From the NCBI GenBank assembly GCA_024684815.1, contig JAIKWL010000084.1:1-64000 (forward strand): a DNA stretch of 64,000 nt. Direction: 5' to 3'. This DNA comes from Saccharofermentans sp. (lineage in GTDB: Bacteria > Bacillota > Clostridia > Saccharofermentanales > Saccharofermentanaceae). Every line of letters starts with the position of its first letter. Positions within the stretch are counted from its first letter, which is position 1. A program made the position numbers and the translations under genes. Shown here piece by piece: positions 17,163 to 26,677 of this stretch. Under the pieces are notes generated by a model. The model ran no database searches. It was not told the DNA's origin and saw nothing but the letters and a program-made list of their open reading frames with translations.

Positions 17163-18770
17163 TCAGTCTTTTGAATTGATGTTCTCGAAAGAGAGCTTCA
17201 TCTTCTCGTTGTGCTCGACCGCCCAGTCGACAGCCCATTCGGATTCGAAAAGAACTACAGGAGCTTCGTCTCTGTCAAGAACAAGAAGTGATGTTGAAGT
17301 CAATGTCATCTCTTTCGGATCGAATCCTTCGGCTTCCGATTTTGCCCAACGAGCAAGACGGTAAGGGAGCGGAGTTCTGACGATGTCGACGTTGTATTCG
17401 GATTTTAATCTGTATTCGAGAACGTCAAACTGAAGTATGCCGACAACACCCATTACATAGGTCTCGGTACCGATGTTAGGCTGTTTGTACAACTGGACTG
17501 CGCCTTCCTGTGAGAGCTGCTCGATACCCTTTAAGAACTGTTTGCGCTTCATCGAATCCTTAGGTTCCACCCGTGCGAAGTTCTCGGGTGCAAATACCGG
17601 GATAGGATCGAATTCGAACTTGCGGTTTGAGGAAATGATGGTGTCACCGATCCTGAAATTGCCGGGATCAAAGATTCCGATGATATCGCCGGCAAATGCT
17701 TCTTCAGTGATGGCTCTGTCCTGGGCCATAAACTGCTGGGGCTGTGCAAGTGTGATCTTCTTTCCCGTGCGCATGAGATTTACCGTCATGTTCTTCTCGT
17801 ACTGACCTGAACATATACGTATGAAAGCCATACGGTCACGGTGTGAAGGGTCCATATTAGCCTGGATCTTAAAGACAAATCCCGAGAACATCGGATCTTC
17901 GGGTTCGACCATTCCGTCTGTTGTATGGTGAACCGCGGGTCCCGGGCTCATCTTCAGGAAGTGCTGAAGGAACGGCTCGACACCGAAGTTCGTGATGGCA
18001 GAGCCAAAGAATACAGGAGTAAGTTCTCCTTTGAGAACCTTGTCCATATCAAGCTCATCGCCAGCCATATCAAGGAGTTCTATATCATTTCTTAATGTTT
18101 CAAGGTGACCTGTCATGAGCATTTCATCGAGTTTGGGATCATCGATACCTGATACGCTCTGAGTAACCATTGAAGCACCGTGGTCATTGTTCTCGCGGTC
18201 GAAAAGAAGGACATTGCGCGTGGCTCTTTCGTATACGCCTTCAAAATCGCCGTCTGTTCCTATCGGCCAGTTGATGGGGACTGATCTGATACCGAGCACC
18301 TTCTCGAGTTCGTCCATAAGATCGAACGGGTTTTTGGCTGCACGATCCATCTTGTTGATAAAAGTGAAGATCGGGATTCCGCGTCTTCTGCAGACCTGGA
18401 AAAGCTTTATCGTCTGAGCCTCGACACCTTTTGCACCGTCCAGGACCATTACCGCTGAGTCAGCGGCACAAAGAGTTCTGTATGTATCCTCGGAGAAGTC
18501 CTGGTGGCCGGGAGTATCAAGGATATTGATGTGACAGCCGTCATATTCGAACTGCATTACGGATGAAGTAACAGAGATACCACGCTTTTTCTCGATCTCC
18601 ATCCAGTCAGATGTGGCATGGCGCTGTGCTTTACGCGCCTTTACGGAACCTGCCTGATGAATGGCTCCTCCATAGAGGAGAAGCTTCTCGGTTATAGTTG
18701 TCTTACCTGCGTCCGGATGCGAGATGATCGCAAAAGTGCGGCGTCTTTTTATTTCATCAATTGAATTCAT
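17163..18770 (-). CDS. prfC: Peptide chain release factor 3
   Basis: 535 aa. Translational GTPase: G1 SHPDAGKTT, G3 DTPGHQDF, G4 NKMD, followed by EF-Tu-like domains and the RF3 C-terminal domain. RF3 uses GTP to remove RF1 or RF2 from the ribosome after termination. Start chosen at ATG 18770 (MNSIDEIKRRR) behind GAGGG; an in-frame start at 18809 has no ribosome site. Divergent from malQ. RF1 is also present in this window. Confidence 0.95.
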   Translation of the reverse strand: MNSIDEIKRRRTFAIISHPDAGKTTITEKLLLYGGAIHQAGSVKARKAQRHATSDWMEIEKKRGISVTSSVMQFEYDGCHINILDTPGHQDFSEDTYRTLCAADSAVMVLDGAKGVEAQTIKLFQVCRRRGIPIFTFINKMDRAAKNPFDLMDELEKVLGIRSVPINWPIGTDGDFEGVYERATRNVLLFDRENNDHGASMVTQSVSGIDDPKLDEMLMTGHLETLRNDIELLDMAGDELDMDKVLKGELTPVFFGSAITNFGVEPFLQHFLKMSPGPAVHHTTDGMVEPEDPMFSGFVFKIQANMDPSHRDRMAFIRICSGQYEKNMTVNLMRTGKKITLAQPQQFMAQDRAITEEAFAGDIIGIFDPGNFRIGDTIISSNRKFEFDPIPVFAPENFARVEPKDSMKRKQFLKGIEQLSQEGAVQLYKQPNIGTETYVMGVVGILQFDVLEYRLKSEYNVDIVRTPLPYRLARWAKSEAEGFDPKEMTLTSTSLLVLDRDEAPVVLFESEWAVDWAVEHNEKMKLSFENINSKD

Positions 18771-18844
18771 TTTACCCTCAAGAAATGTATAATAGCCTAA
18801 TAGAGACAAGTAATTATATATAAGAAGGAAGGGAATTACAAATA

Positions 18845-20470
18845 ATGAGACGTGGCGGAGGCGTTCTTATGCATATCAGTTCACTCCCGGGGCCGTTCGG
18901 TACGGGCGTGATCGGACAGGAAGCGGTCGAATTTGCAAAGCAACTGGCTTCACAGGGAATGAAATACTGGCAGGTGCTTCCTTTCTCGTATCCCGGTATG
19001 GGTAATTCTCCTTATCAGAGTTTCTCGGCATTTGCAGGCAACTGGCTTTTCATAGATCCCAGAAGACTCGAGAAAAGAGGTCTTCTTACAGATGCAGAAG
19101 TTCAGCAGGCTGAGTATACGCAGAATAAATGGCGTATAGATTACGATTTCTTAAGGACCAACAGAGACGAACTCCTGAGAAAGGCATTTGACCGTGCTGA
19201 TAAAGAGCTGCTCTCTAAAGCAGATAAGTTCATCAAAGACAATAAGTGGGTCCAGGATGTTGCGGCATATCAGACCGTAAAAGATGCTGACTTCGGCAAA
19301 CCATGGTGGGAATGGTCAGACATGAGGCTCCGCAACTATGACAAGACTGCCGTGGCCGAGCTGAAGAACGATCCGAATTACAGATATCACGGCTTTGTAC
19401 AGTATCTGTTTTTCGATGAATGGGCTCAGATCAAAAAAGAGATCAACGATCTCGGGATCTCGATCATAGGAGATATCCCGTTCTATGTATCGGGTGATTC
19501 TGCAGATGTATGGGCAAGCAGGGAACTTTTCAAGATGGCAACTGCAACGGGTGTCAATAAAGTCTTAAAGGATTACGAAAAGGCGCTCGATAAGTATAAG
19601 AAAGCCATGGAAAAGGGTGAGACCTCCAAGGATGGAGAACCTTTGAAAGAACCCAGAAAACCAAAGCCGGAAGCACTTGTTTTCGAGAGTGTAGCCGGAG
19701 TTCCGCCGGATTATTTCTGTGCTGACGGACAGCTCTGGGGCAACCCTATCTACGACTGGAAGAAGATGAAAGCTGACCACTATGCCTGGTGGATGAGCAG
19801 ACTCGAAGATAATTTCAAGCTCTTTGATTACTTAAGGATCGACCATTTCCGCGCATTCTCCTCTTACTGTGAGATCGAAGCTAATGCCGAGACAGCAAGA
19901 GACGGCAAGTGGATCCCGGGTCCGGGCCTTTATTTCTTCGAAGAATACGACAGGAAGTTCAAGGACAGATCAAGACTTATCGCAGAGGACCTTGGCGAAG
20001 TAACGCCTGATCTCGCAGAGTTCATGGGCAAGGTCGGAATTCCCGGAATGAGAGTCATGGAATTCGCATTCTATCCCGGTGACAACAGTTCATTCCTGCC
20101 TCACAACTTCGATAACAACTGTGTCGCATATACCGGCACACACGATAACAACACACTTCTCGGCTGGCTTTGGGACAGCCCGGAGGAAGTGCGTAAATGC
20201 TGCCTCGAATACTGCGGTTTTACCGGTGATAACTGGGGTGACGGCGGCAGCCGCAGCGGTTCGTGCAGATCCATAATCAGGACACTCTGGATGAGCCATG
20301 CTGATGTTGCGATAATTCCGATCCAGGACATGTTAGGTTACGGCGGTGACACAAGAATGAATATCCCCGGAACACCCTCAGGCAACTGGGTCGTAAGGTT
20401 TACCAAAGAAGATTTTGATTCCATAGATAACGACTGGTACAGGAATCTTAACAGAATCTATTTCAGATAA
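18845..20470 (+). CDS. malQ: 4-alpha-glucanotransferase (amylomaltase, GH77)
   Basis: 541 aa. GH77 landmarks: N-terminal GVLMHISSLPG, nucleophile Asp333 in RIDHFR, acid/base Glu381 in AEDLGE, and transition-state stabiliser Asp434 in GTHDNN. Transfers alpha-1,4-glucan segments between maltodextrins, releasing glucose. A Lys/Glu-rich insertion (about 240-280) is predicted to be helical, at a position where many Firmicute MalQ proteins vary. Upstream AAGGAAGGG. Followed by glpK 12 bases later, likely co-transcribed. Confidence 0.95.
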   Translation: MRRGGGVLMHISSLPGPFGTGVIGQEAVEFAKQLASQGMKYWQVLPFSYPGMGNSPYQSFSAFAGNWLFIDPRRLEKRGLLTDAEVQQAEYTQNKWRIDYDFLRTNRDELLRKAFDRADKELLSKADKFIKDNKWVQDVAAYQTVKDADFGKPWWEWSDMRLRNYDKTAVAELKNDPNYRYHGFVQYLFFDEWAQIKKEINDLGISIIGDIPFYVSGDSADVWASRELFKMATATGVNKVLKDYEKALDKYKKAMEKGETSKDGEPLKEPRKPKPEALVFESVAGVPPDYFCADGQLWGNPIYDWKKMKADHYAWWMSRLEDNFKLFDYLRIDHFRAFSSYCEIEANAETARDGKWIPGPGLYFFEEYDRKFKDRSRLIAEDLGEVTPDLAEFMGKVGIPGMRVMEFAFYPGDNSSFLPHNFDNNCVAYTGTHDNNTLLGWLWDSPEEVRKCCLEYCGFTGDNWGDGGSRSGSCRSIIRTLWMSHADVAIIPIQDMLGYGGDTRMNIPGTPSGNWVVRFTKEDFDSIDNDWYRNLNRIYFR

Positions 20471-20481
20471 GGAGGAGCCTC

Positions 20482-22020
20482 ATGAAATATATTCTTTGCA
20501 TCGATCAGGGAACTACTTCCACGAAGGCATTTCTTCTTGATGAAGAGGGAAATCTGTCAAAAGGAACCCATGTGCCTTTTAAACAGTACTATCCGCAGCC
20601 CGGCTGGGTCAGCCACGATGCAGAGGAGATATATGTATCGGTATTGAAAGCCTGTGCGATGCTCCTTAAAGATCACCCTGAAGCAAAAGGAAGTATCGTC
20701 AGTATGGGCATAACGAACCAGCGTGAGACGACGGTTGCTTTTGCTCCTTCCGGCAAGCCTTTTACACAGGCAATAGTCTGGCAGTGCAGACGGACTTCCG
20801 ATATCTGCAGGCGTCCCGAGATCAGAGAGCAGAGCAGAAGGGTAACAGAGATAACCGGTCTTAAGATCGATCCTTATTTTTCCGCCACAAAGATGCTCTG
20901 GCTCCTCGAGAATATAAGGAGCTTAAGAGCTCGCTGCCAGTCCGGAGAAGCATATCTCTCGACAATAGACGGTTTCCTTGTTTACAGGCTTACAGGCGGC
21001 CATTCTTATGCTTCTGATTATTCCAACTGTTCAAGGACCATGCTTTTTGACATATCAAAGAAAGAATATGATCCGATGTTCCTTGATCTGTTCGGTATTC
21101 CTGTCAATGCGCTCGCAAAGCCCATGGAATCCTGTGCCGATTACGGCATGATCGACATAAATGAAGGATATCTTAAAGAAAACGGTTTTGATGACGTTGA
21201 GACAGAACTTCTGTTGTCGTTAAACGGTGTTCACATAACGGGCGTTCTCGGAGATCAGCCGGCTGCTCTTCTCGGACAGAACGCAATAAATAAGGGTGAT
21301 TCAAAGACTACTTACGGAACGGGAAGCTTCACACTGATGAATCTTGGAACAGAGCCTGTCTTTTCAAAGAACGGACTTCTTACTTCTTGTGCATGGTCGA
21401 TAAAAGGTGTTACGAATTATGCTCTTGAAGGAAGCATTTTTCAGGCGGGTTCCGTTATCAGCTGGCTTAAGGATGAACTGGGTTTCATTACTGAACCTAA
21501 GGAGTGCGATGATATCTGCAATTCAATTGAAGACTGCGGAGGAGTATATCTTGTTCCGGCATTTACGGGGCTGGGCGCACCATACTGGAAGCCTGATGCA
21601 AGAGGTATCCTGACGGGTCTTACAAGAGGAACCGGAAGAGCGCAGATAGTGAGAGCCGGTGTTGAATCTATCGCATATCAGGTTACTGAACTGGTCAACC
21701 TGATGACTGATGATACAGGTATAAAAGCAGGTCAGATGAAAGTTGACGGCGGAGTGTGCGCAAGTTCTTTCCTGATGCAGCTCCAGTCTGATCTTTTGGG
21801 TGTTAAGATTACAAGAGCCTTAAGTGATGAGATGACTGCGATGGGTGCAGGACTTGCTGCGGGAATCGAGGCCGGAATATTTGATTCTGTTGAGGCAACG
21901 GGAGAGTTTTATAAAGCCGGAGCATCTTATGAGCCTGAGATGTCAGCATTTGAAGTTTCCGAGAAGATGGAGGGTTATCGATCGGCAGTAAGAGCTACAC
22001 TTCTTTCCGGTAACGACTGA
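20482..22020 (+). CDS. glpK: Glycerol kinase
   Basis: 512 aa FGGY-family kinase. N-terminal ATP-binding phosphate loop DQGTTSTKA, the QRET motif (TNQRETTVAF), the GGVYLVPAFTGLGAPYW block and MKVDGGVCASSFLMQ match glycerol kinase rather than xylulose or gluconate kinases. Converts glycerol and ATP to sn-glycerol 3-phosphate. AAGGAGG precedes the ATG. No glycerol facilitator or glpD is nearby; the next gene is an unrelated AEC transporter. Confidence 0.9.
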   Translation: MKYILCIDQGTTSTKAFLLDEEGNLSKGTHVPFKQYYPQPGWVSHDAEEIYVSVLKACAMLLKDHPEAKGSIVSMGITNQRETTVAFAPSGKPFTQAIVWQCRRTSDICRRPEIREQSRRVTEITGLKIDPYFSATKMLWLLENIRSLRARCQSGEAYLSTIDGFLVYRLTGGHSYASDYSNCSRTMLFDISKKEYDPMFLDLFGIPVNALAKPMESCADYGMIDINEGYLKENGFDDVETELLLSLNGVHITGVLGDQPAALLGQNAINKGDSKTTYGTGSFTLMNLGTEPVFSKNGLLTSCAWSIKGVTNYALEGSIFQAGSVISWLKDELGFITEPKECDDICNSIEDCGGVYLVPAFTGLGAPYWKPDARGILTGLTRGTGRAQIVRAGVESIAYQVTELVNLMTDDTGIKAGQMKVDGGVCASSFLMQLQSDLLGVKITRALSDEMTAMGAGLAAGIEAGIFDSVEATGEFYKAGASYEPEMSAFEVSEKMEGYRSAVRATLLSGND

Positions 22021-22024
22021 TGTA

Positions 22025-22954
22025 ATGTTTCAGGTTTATATAGTTTTTTTCAAGATATTTGTATTCTTGACTTTAGGTTTTGTGCTGAACAGGACCGGGG
22101 TCATAGACGGGCCTGCCGAAAAAGCATTATCTAAGATATTGCTTACGGCTGTTCTCCCTTTTATGATCCTGAATTCGAGCCAGCATACTTTTTCGAATGA
22201 AGCAGTAAACGGCATGATAACATGTGCAGCATTCGGGGCGGGATATTATGCTTTAACGCTTCTTATCATGCGTCTTTCCCTGAAAAAAGCGAAGATGACG
22301 GAAGACGAGCGCAGGATAATGATCACCTGCACGGTTTTCGCGAACACGGGTTTTGTCGGATTCCCGCTCATGGAAGCTCTTTTCGGCAATTACGGACTTC
22401 TTCTTGCTGCTGTTTATAATCTTTGCTACAACGTGTTCTTTTATACCTATGCGGTTTATCTGTTCTCCAGGAAACCTAAATTCAAGCTTTTGGAGATCTT
22501 CAAAAATCCCGTGTCGGTCGCATCGATCCTTGCGATCATTCTTTTTGTAATTCCCTGGAGGATGCCATCCTTTCTTTACGACACCTTCAAGCTCATAGGA
22601 GATATGACTGTTCCTATGTCTATGATGGTTATGGGATCGATGCTTGCAAGTGTTAAGATAAGTAAACTCCTTACGGATAAGAGGGCATATATAGTTTCCC
22701 TGTTAAGACTTGCCGTGCTGCCGGCTGTCGTGACGGGTGTTATCGTTTTATTGTCCCCGTTTGTCACAATGTCACCGGAGACAAAAAGTGTAATTGTGCT
22801 GATGTGTGCTTTGCCCTGCGGGTCAATGAATGTAATATATTCCGAGAGTCATGATGTGGCACCGGATTTTTGTGCGCGTACCGTATCGCTCTCAATGATA
22901 TTCATGCTGGTGACATTAATGTTCTGGGCATGGGCTGTTAAGGCAGTATTCTGA
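22025..22954 (+). CDS. AEC-family (auxin efflux carrier-like) transporter
   Basis: 309 aa with about ten membrane helices in two five-helix halves. The FANTGFVGFPL and LPCGSMNVIYSE blocks are typical of the AEC/BASS-like family, which exports or exchanges organic acids such as malate or malonate. Begins 4 bases after glpK, so translation is probably coupled. Substrate cannot be told. Confidence 0.85.
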   Translation: MFQVYIVFFKIFVFLTLGFVLNRTGVIDGPAEKALSKILLTAVLPFMILNSSQHTFSNEAVNGMITCAAFGAGYYALTLLIMRLSLKKAKMTEDERRIMITCTVFANTGFVGFPLMEALFGNYGLLLAAVYNLCYNVFFYTYAVYLFSRKPKFKLLEIFKNPVSVASILAIILFVIPWRMPSFLYDTFKLIGDMTVPMSMMVMGSMLASVKISKLLTDKRAYIVSLLRLAVLPAVVTGVIVLLSPFVTMSPETKSVIVLMCALPCGSMNVIYSESHDVAPDFCARTVSLSMIFMLVTLMFWAWAVKAVF

Positions 22955-22973
22955 TGATAAGAGGTATAGGAAA

Positions 22974-23717
22974 ATGAGTGATGATCAGAAAAAGATCGAT
23001 AGAATCGAGAACGAGCGACTGGTTGCGCTCATGGGAAAGATCCGTGAGGACAGTTCTGAGGAAAACATGATAGCGGTTCTTAAGGAAGCTGCTACGGCCA
23101 CATTCCTGGTTCCGGTGGACGGAGAGGAAGGGAATTACAGATTTCATGCCGTAAGCGACTCGAAGGGCCTTAAGTATATGGTCGTCTACAGTGATACCGA
23201 CAGTTTTGAAGTTGCTTTCGAAAATAAGAAGGAAAAGCAAAATGGTGTTCTTGCCGGATTTGCTGACCTTATTGACGTTGTTATGGCTCCGAAGATGGAT
23301 CTGTCCGGTTTTGTTATCAATCCCGGTTCCGAGGAAGTGCTGTTCGGCAAGGAAATGCTCAAGATGATAGCTGCGCAGATGGGTATCGGAGGAGACGGCA
23401 CCGCAAAGGTCGGAGAACCTGACCGCTATCCGCCGGAACTGAAAAAAGCTCTTACAGGTTATCTTCAGATAGAACCGACTGTCTCGGATATCTGGGTAAG
23501 ACTTATGAGAGAAAACGGTACAGACCGTTTGATATGGCTCATCGTTGCTGAAGCAGAAGGCGAGGGAGAGCCTTTAAAATACACGCTCGAAAACTTAAGA
23601 AAGTATTGCCTTCCTTATCTTGATAATATGGATGCAATGGTTGTGTCGAGCAATGAGGATTTTGCAAAGAAAGTAATTGAAGGTGTTAAGCCTTTTGTTA
23701 CAAGGGATAACGGATGA
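22974..23717 (+). CDS. SseB-like protein
   Basis: 247 aa. The N-terminal half (about 30-130) matches the SseB N-terminal fold (FLVPVD, KYMVVYSD, GFVINPGSEEVLF), and the second half (about 145-240) looks like the SseB C-terminal domain. SseB proteins were named for enhanced serine sensitivity in E. coli; their biochemical role is unclear, and in Gram-positives they often occur near secretion loci. Soluble, cytoplasmic. Followed by an anchored protein 1 base downstream. Confidence 0.7.
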   Translation: MSDDQKKIDRIENERLVALMGKIREDSSEENMIAVLKEAATATFLVPVDGEEGNYRFHAVSDSKGLKYMVVYSDTDSFEVAFENKKEKQNGVLAGFADLIDVVMAPKMDLSGFVINPGSEEVLFGKEMLKMIAAQMGIGGDGTAKVGEPDRYPPELKKALTGYLQIEPTVSDIWVRLMRENGTDRLIWLIVAEAEGEGEPLKYTLENLRKYCLPYLDNMDAMVVSSNEDFAKKVIEGVKPFVTRDNG

Positions 23718-23718
23718 T

Positions 23719-24459
23719 ATGAGAAACGGCAAGACAGGTCTTTTGATCCTTACTGTATTAGCGGCAATGTTTTTCCTCTTTGTCGCGATACTGTTCGGTT
23801 CCAGTACCAAAAGACAGGGGATAATAGACCGTAAAGCGGATCTGGAAGCAAAACTGGATTCGATAATGGCAACAGATGTTTCTGTGTACTGGATCGGTGA
23901 AGTTCCTGCTGAACTGGAATACCTGTCTCCCGTGATAATCCGGGTCTCTCCTGAGAAGGCATCCGGCAAGACTCTTCCCGTAAAGGGACCTTCTTTTGAA
24001 TTCACGGAATACAACGAATTGGGGCAGGTCATATCGCATGATGTACCGTTGGAGCAGTCACAATATATGGTCATTGTCATAAGCGGCAGTCCGGTTCTCT
24101 CCGATGAAGGCTCTGAAGCTCTGAGAAATGCCGTTGCACAGAACGGGGTTCCCGTGATCGCGATCGGCAATGATGCTGCTGAGCTTTTGGGAAATGTCCT
24201 GTATTACAGAAGATTCAAGTCAGGAGAGGGAAGCTCGCTCTATTATTGTCTCGGAAAAGGATATAAGGAGAACCCGTTATCCGTTGATACTGTAAAGAAC
24301 GGCGGTATGGAACTGGCAGAAGCAACAGCTGATCTGATATCAGCTGCCATGACGGATTTCGGCGGAGAAATAACAACACCTTCTCCGGAAGGCAGTATTT
24401 CTTCCGGGGATCAGAATTATTTTTCAGAGAGCTTTACAGATCAGAAACCTGCCGTATGA
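23719..24459 (+). CDS. Single-pass membrane protein of unknown function
   Basis: 246 aa. One N-terminal helix (about 6-27), then a predicted extracytoplasmic domain. Alternating hydrophobic strands ending in small residues (YMVIVISGSP, GVPVIAIGNDAAEL) suggest an alpha/beta Rossmann-like fold. Start chosen at ATG 23719, 1 base after the SseB stop. The last 36 bases overlap, in the convergent sense, the end of the GT-C-like gene on the minus strand. No family recognised. Confidence 0.65.
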   Translation: MRNGKTGLLILTVLAAMFFLFVAILFGSSTKRQGIIDRKADLEAKLDSIMATDVSVYWIGEVPAELEYLSPVIIRVSPEKASGKTLPVKGPSFEFTEYNELGQVISHDVPLEQSQYMVIVISGSPVLSDEGSEALRNAVAQNGVPVIAIGNDAAELLGNVLYYRRFKSGEGSSLYYCLGKGYKENPLSVDTVKNGGMELAEATADLISAAMTDFGGEITTPSPEGSISSGDQNYFSESFTDQKPAV

Positions 24460-25830
24460 TCCTTCAATAATGCAGTTATCCTGCACATATTCGAGAACAC
24501 CTTCCGGGTTCTGCCAGCCTTCCTCATTATAGTCTGAAGCGATGATTATGATGCTGTCTTTCCGGCTGCACGCCTGTTCAACATAGACCATGTGGCTTTC
24601 GATGCTTCCCGGGAAATTGCCGTTAAGGAACATATCATATGGCGGATTTGCAGTTCCGTTCATTATGCTGACAATGACAGATGAGGATGAGTAAAAAGTG
24701 ACGGAATATCCGTTGATCTCATACTGTTCAACCATCCATGACAGATAAGTGAAGTCATCGCAAATTTCACCATCAATTGGAATTAACTTAAGTTCAGCGG
24801 CATTATCTGCAAATTTGTTATTTACGACTCTCGAGATGCCCAGTCCGACAGTGCTAAAGAATACTGCTGCGGATATAAAAACGATTATTGTATTGCGTAT
24901 TACCTCTGACCATTTTTCTGATAACAGTTTATAGGCAGGGATCATGAAATATATCACTGCGAAAGTTACATGGCTGTAATCAATGATAGGCACAGTTATA
25001 AACAGTACCGGGATTCCGATAAAGAAATGAATCAGCGTGGTTCTCTCTCTCTTTTTTACGAGAATCAGGATTTCGGTTGTTATCTCTGCTGCCAGAAGCA
25101 GAAGTAAAACAATGGAGCTACTGAAGAAATTGCCATTGCTGCTGCCAAAACTCGTAAGGCTGAACAGGCAGCAATCCCAGAAATCATCAAGAGATGAAGT
25201 AATCAGGAAATAAACAAGAAATGCAGAACAGGGAACAGCAAATCCTGCGCCATAAAGAAGGAGGCTCTTAGCTTTGTTCTCATAGAAAGACGCGATTATT
25301 AAGAATAATAAAATAAGCAGAATGCAGCCGGATGTCTGTCTCGCGAAAACAGACAAGGCTACGAGTGCTCCGATTACCATTGCATGCTTTTTGAATCCGC
25401 CTTTGGTAAAGGCATAGTAAACGAGTAGGGCAATCAGCAGAAACAGCGTGTTGTAGGATGTGTAATCGATTATAAGAATGCTGATAAGCACGAAAGGCAG
25501 GGCCAACAGGCGGTTTTTGGTCCCGTCTGACAATAATTTGTATAAAACAAAAGCCTGGGCAGCTACTATAAGTGAACATGCCAGCCTGTATACAAATAAC
25601 GAGCGGCAAATAAATAGTGGCAATGACGTTATCAATGCGAACAGAGGTGTCTGAACCATGTTGTAATCGCGGTAGGGGAGCAGCCCCATGCTTATCTGTC
25701 TGGCGAAATTGTAATTCCACAATTCGTCCAGAGAAGCTAAGTTGTTAAGACAAATATGCAAAAGCGAAGCCGTTAAGATAACGGCAAAAACGATTAAATC
25801 AGTATGTGTCTTCTTTGTTCCGGTCTTCAC
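24424..25830 (-). CDS. Polytopic membrane protein, probable GT-C-type glycosyltransferase
   Basis: 468 aa, about ten to eleven membrane helices and a soluble C-terminal portion (about 360-468). The first extracytoplasmic loop after helix 1 carries LDELWNYNFARQ with adjacent Asp-Glu, followed by GLLPYRDYNMVQTP; this D/E loop is the catalytic hallmark of GT-C (PMT/ArnT/GT39-like) enzymes that use polyprenyl-phosphate sugars. Substrate unknown. A second GT-C-like gene lies at 38650-40041. The last 36 bases overlap the convergent gene at 24459. Confidence 0.65.
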   Translation of the reverse strand: MKTGTKKTHTDLIVFAVILTASLLHICLNNLASLDELWNYNFARQISMGLLPYRDYNMVQTPLFALITSLPLFICRSLFVYRLACSLIVAAQAFVLYKLLSDGTKNRLLALPFVLISILIIDYTSYNTLFLLIALLVYYAFTKGGFKKHAMVIGALVALSVFARQTSGCILLILLFLIIASFYENKAKSLLLYGAGFAVPCSAFLVYFLITSSLDDFWDCCLFSLTSFGSSNGNFFSSSIVLLLLLAAEITTEILILVKKRERTTLIHFFIGIPVLFITVPIIDYSHVTFAVIYFMIPAYKLLSEKWSEVIRNTIIVFISAAVFFSTVGLGISRVVNNKFADNAAELKLIPIDGEICDDFTYLSWMVEQYEINGYSVTFYSSSSVIVSIMNGTANPPYDMFLNGNFPGSIESHMVYVEQACSRKDSIIIIASDYNEEGWQNPEGVLEYVQDNCIIEGSYGRFLICKAL

Positions 25831-25971
25831 TGGTCTTAATTGCCTCTAACGGTTTTTTATATTATTACATATTTTTCGGAACATGCCGCATGCCGGAGGA
25901 AATGCCGGGAGCAAATGAGGTTTTCGGGATATTTCGGGCTTAAAATGTGCGAATTGTTGAAACAATTCAAT

Positions 25972-26000
25972 TTGACACGCTTTTGTAATAATAATATTAT
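25972..26000 (+). promoter_or_regulatory. Strong promoter of xpt
   Basis: Perfect TTGACA (25972-25977), 17-base spacer, TATTAT (25995-26000). Predicted start near 26007, which places every upstream in-frame start codon outside the transcript and leaves a leader of only about 30 bases. No purine-riboswitch-like structure fits in that leader. Confidence 0.8.
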
Positions 26001-26037
26001 TATTAAGTGTTCGAAAACTTTTGGGGAGGTGGTTTTT

Positions 26038-26619
26038 ATCCGCGAGTTAGAGCAAAGGATCCTGAAAGAAGGCCAGATCCTTCCCGGCGAAGTCCTCAAG
26101 GTAGGAAGCTTTTTGAATCAGCAGATCGACACAAAACTTCTCAAAAACATCGGAGATGAGATAGCAAGGTTATACAGGGACGATAATGTTACCAAAGTCC
26201 TGACCATTGAGTCTTCAGGCATAGCGATCGCCTATGCGGCTGCCTTGTCTATGGGTATTCCCGTAGTGTTTGCAAAAAAGCACCGGACAAGTAATCTCTC
26301 CGGAAACATCCTTACTTCAAAGGTTTTCTCATATACCCACCATGAGACTTATGATATCGCCGTATCGTCTGATTACATCACTGAAAACGATAACGTTCTG
26401 ATTGTTGATGATTTTCTCGCCAACGGTAATGCTTTGACGGGTCTTATCAAGATCGTGGAAAAGGCAAATGCAAAACTTGCCGGCTGTGCGATCGCGATAG
26501 AGAAGGGGTTCCAGGGCGGCGGAGATGCCCTGAGAGCAAAGGGTATCAGAGTTGAGTCATTGGCGATCATCGACAAGATGACGGATGACTCGCTGGAGTT
26601 CAGATCACAGGAGACCTGA
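26038..26619 (+). CDS. xpt: Xanthine phosphoribosyltransferase, apparent AUC start
   Basis: 193 aa from 26038. Matches Xpt from its first residues (RELEQRILKEGQILPGEVLKVGSFLNQQID in pieces) through the PRPP loop VLIVDDFLANGNAL. Salvages xanthine plus PRPP to XMP. The family start position is an ATC codon at 26038, 8 bases behind a perfect GGAGG (26025-26029). The only canonical alternative, GTG at 26029, shares its G with GGAGG and leaves no spacing. The frame is open to 25840, but the promoter lies inside that stretch. Either a rare non-AUG initiation or a single-base error (ATG to ATC). Followed by a nucleoside ABC importer. Confidence 0.88.
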   Translation: MRELEQRILKEGQILPGEVLKVGSFLNQQIDTKLLKNIGDEIARLYRDDNVTKVLTIESSGIAIAYAAALSMGIPVVFAKKHRTSNLSGNILTSKVFSYTHHETYDIAVSSDYITENDNVLIVDDFLANGNALTGLIKIVEKANAKLAGCAIAIEKGFQGGGDALRAKGIRVESLAIIDKMTDDSLEFRSQET

Positions 26620-26677
26620 ACCGAATGAATTTGATATGCAATTTTTGGCATATAACAATTTTAACGGGAGGCAGTTT

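Noticed and set aside
24424..24459. Frameshift suspected where two genes overlap
   Set aside because: Both frames end naturally in the convergent overlap and both proteins look complete.
25840..26037. Upstream ATG start for xpt
   Set aside because: The extension contains the promoter and does not match the family; transcription begins near 26007.
25830..26037. Purine riboswitch before xpt
   Set aside because: No conserved aptamer loops or three-way-junction pairing could be found and the predicted leader is only about 30 bases.
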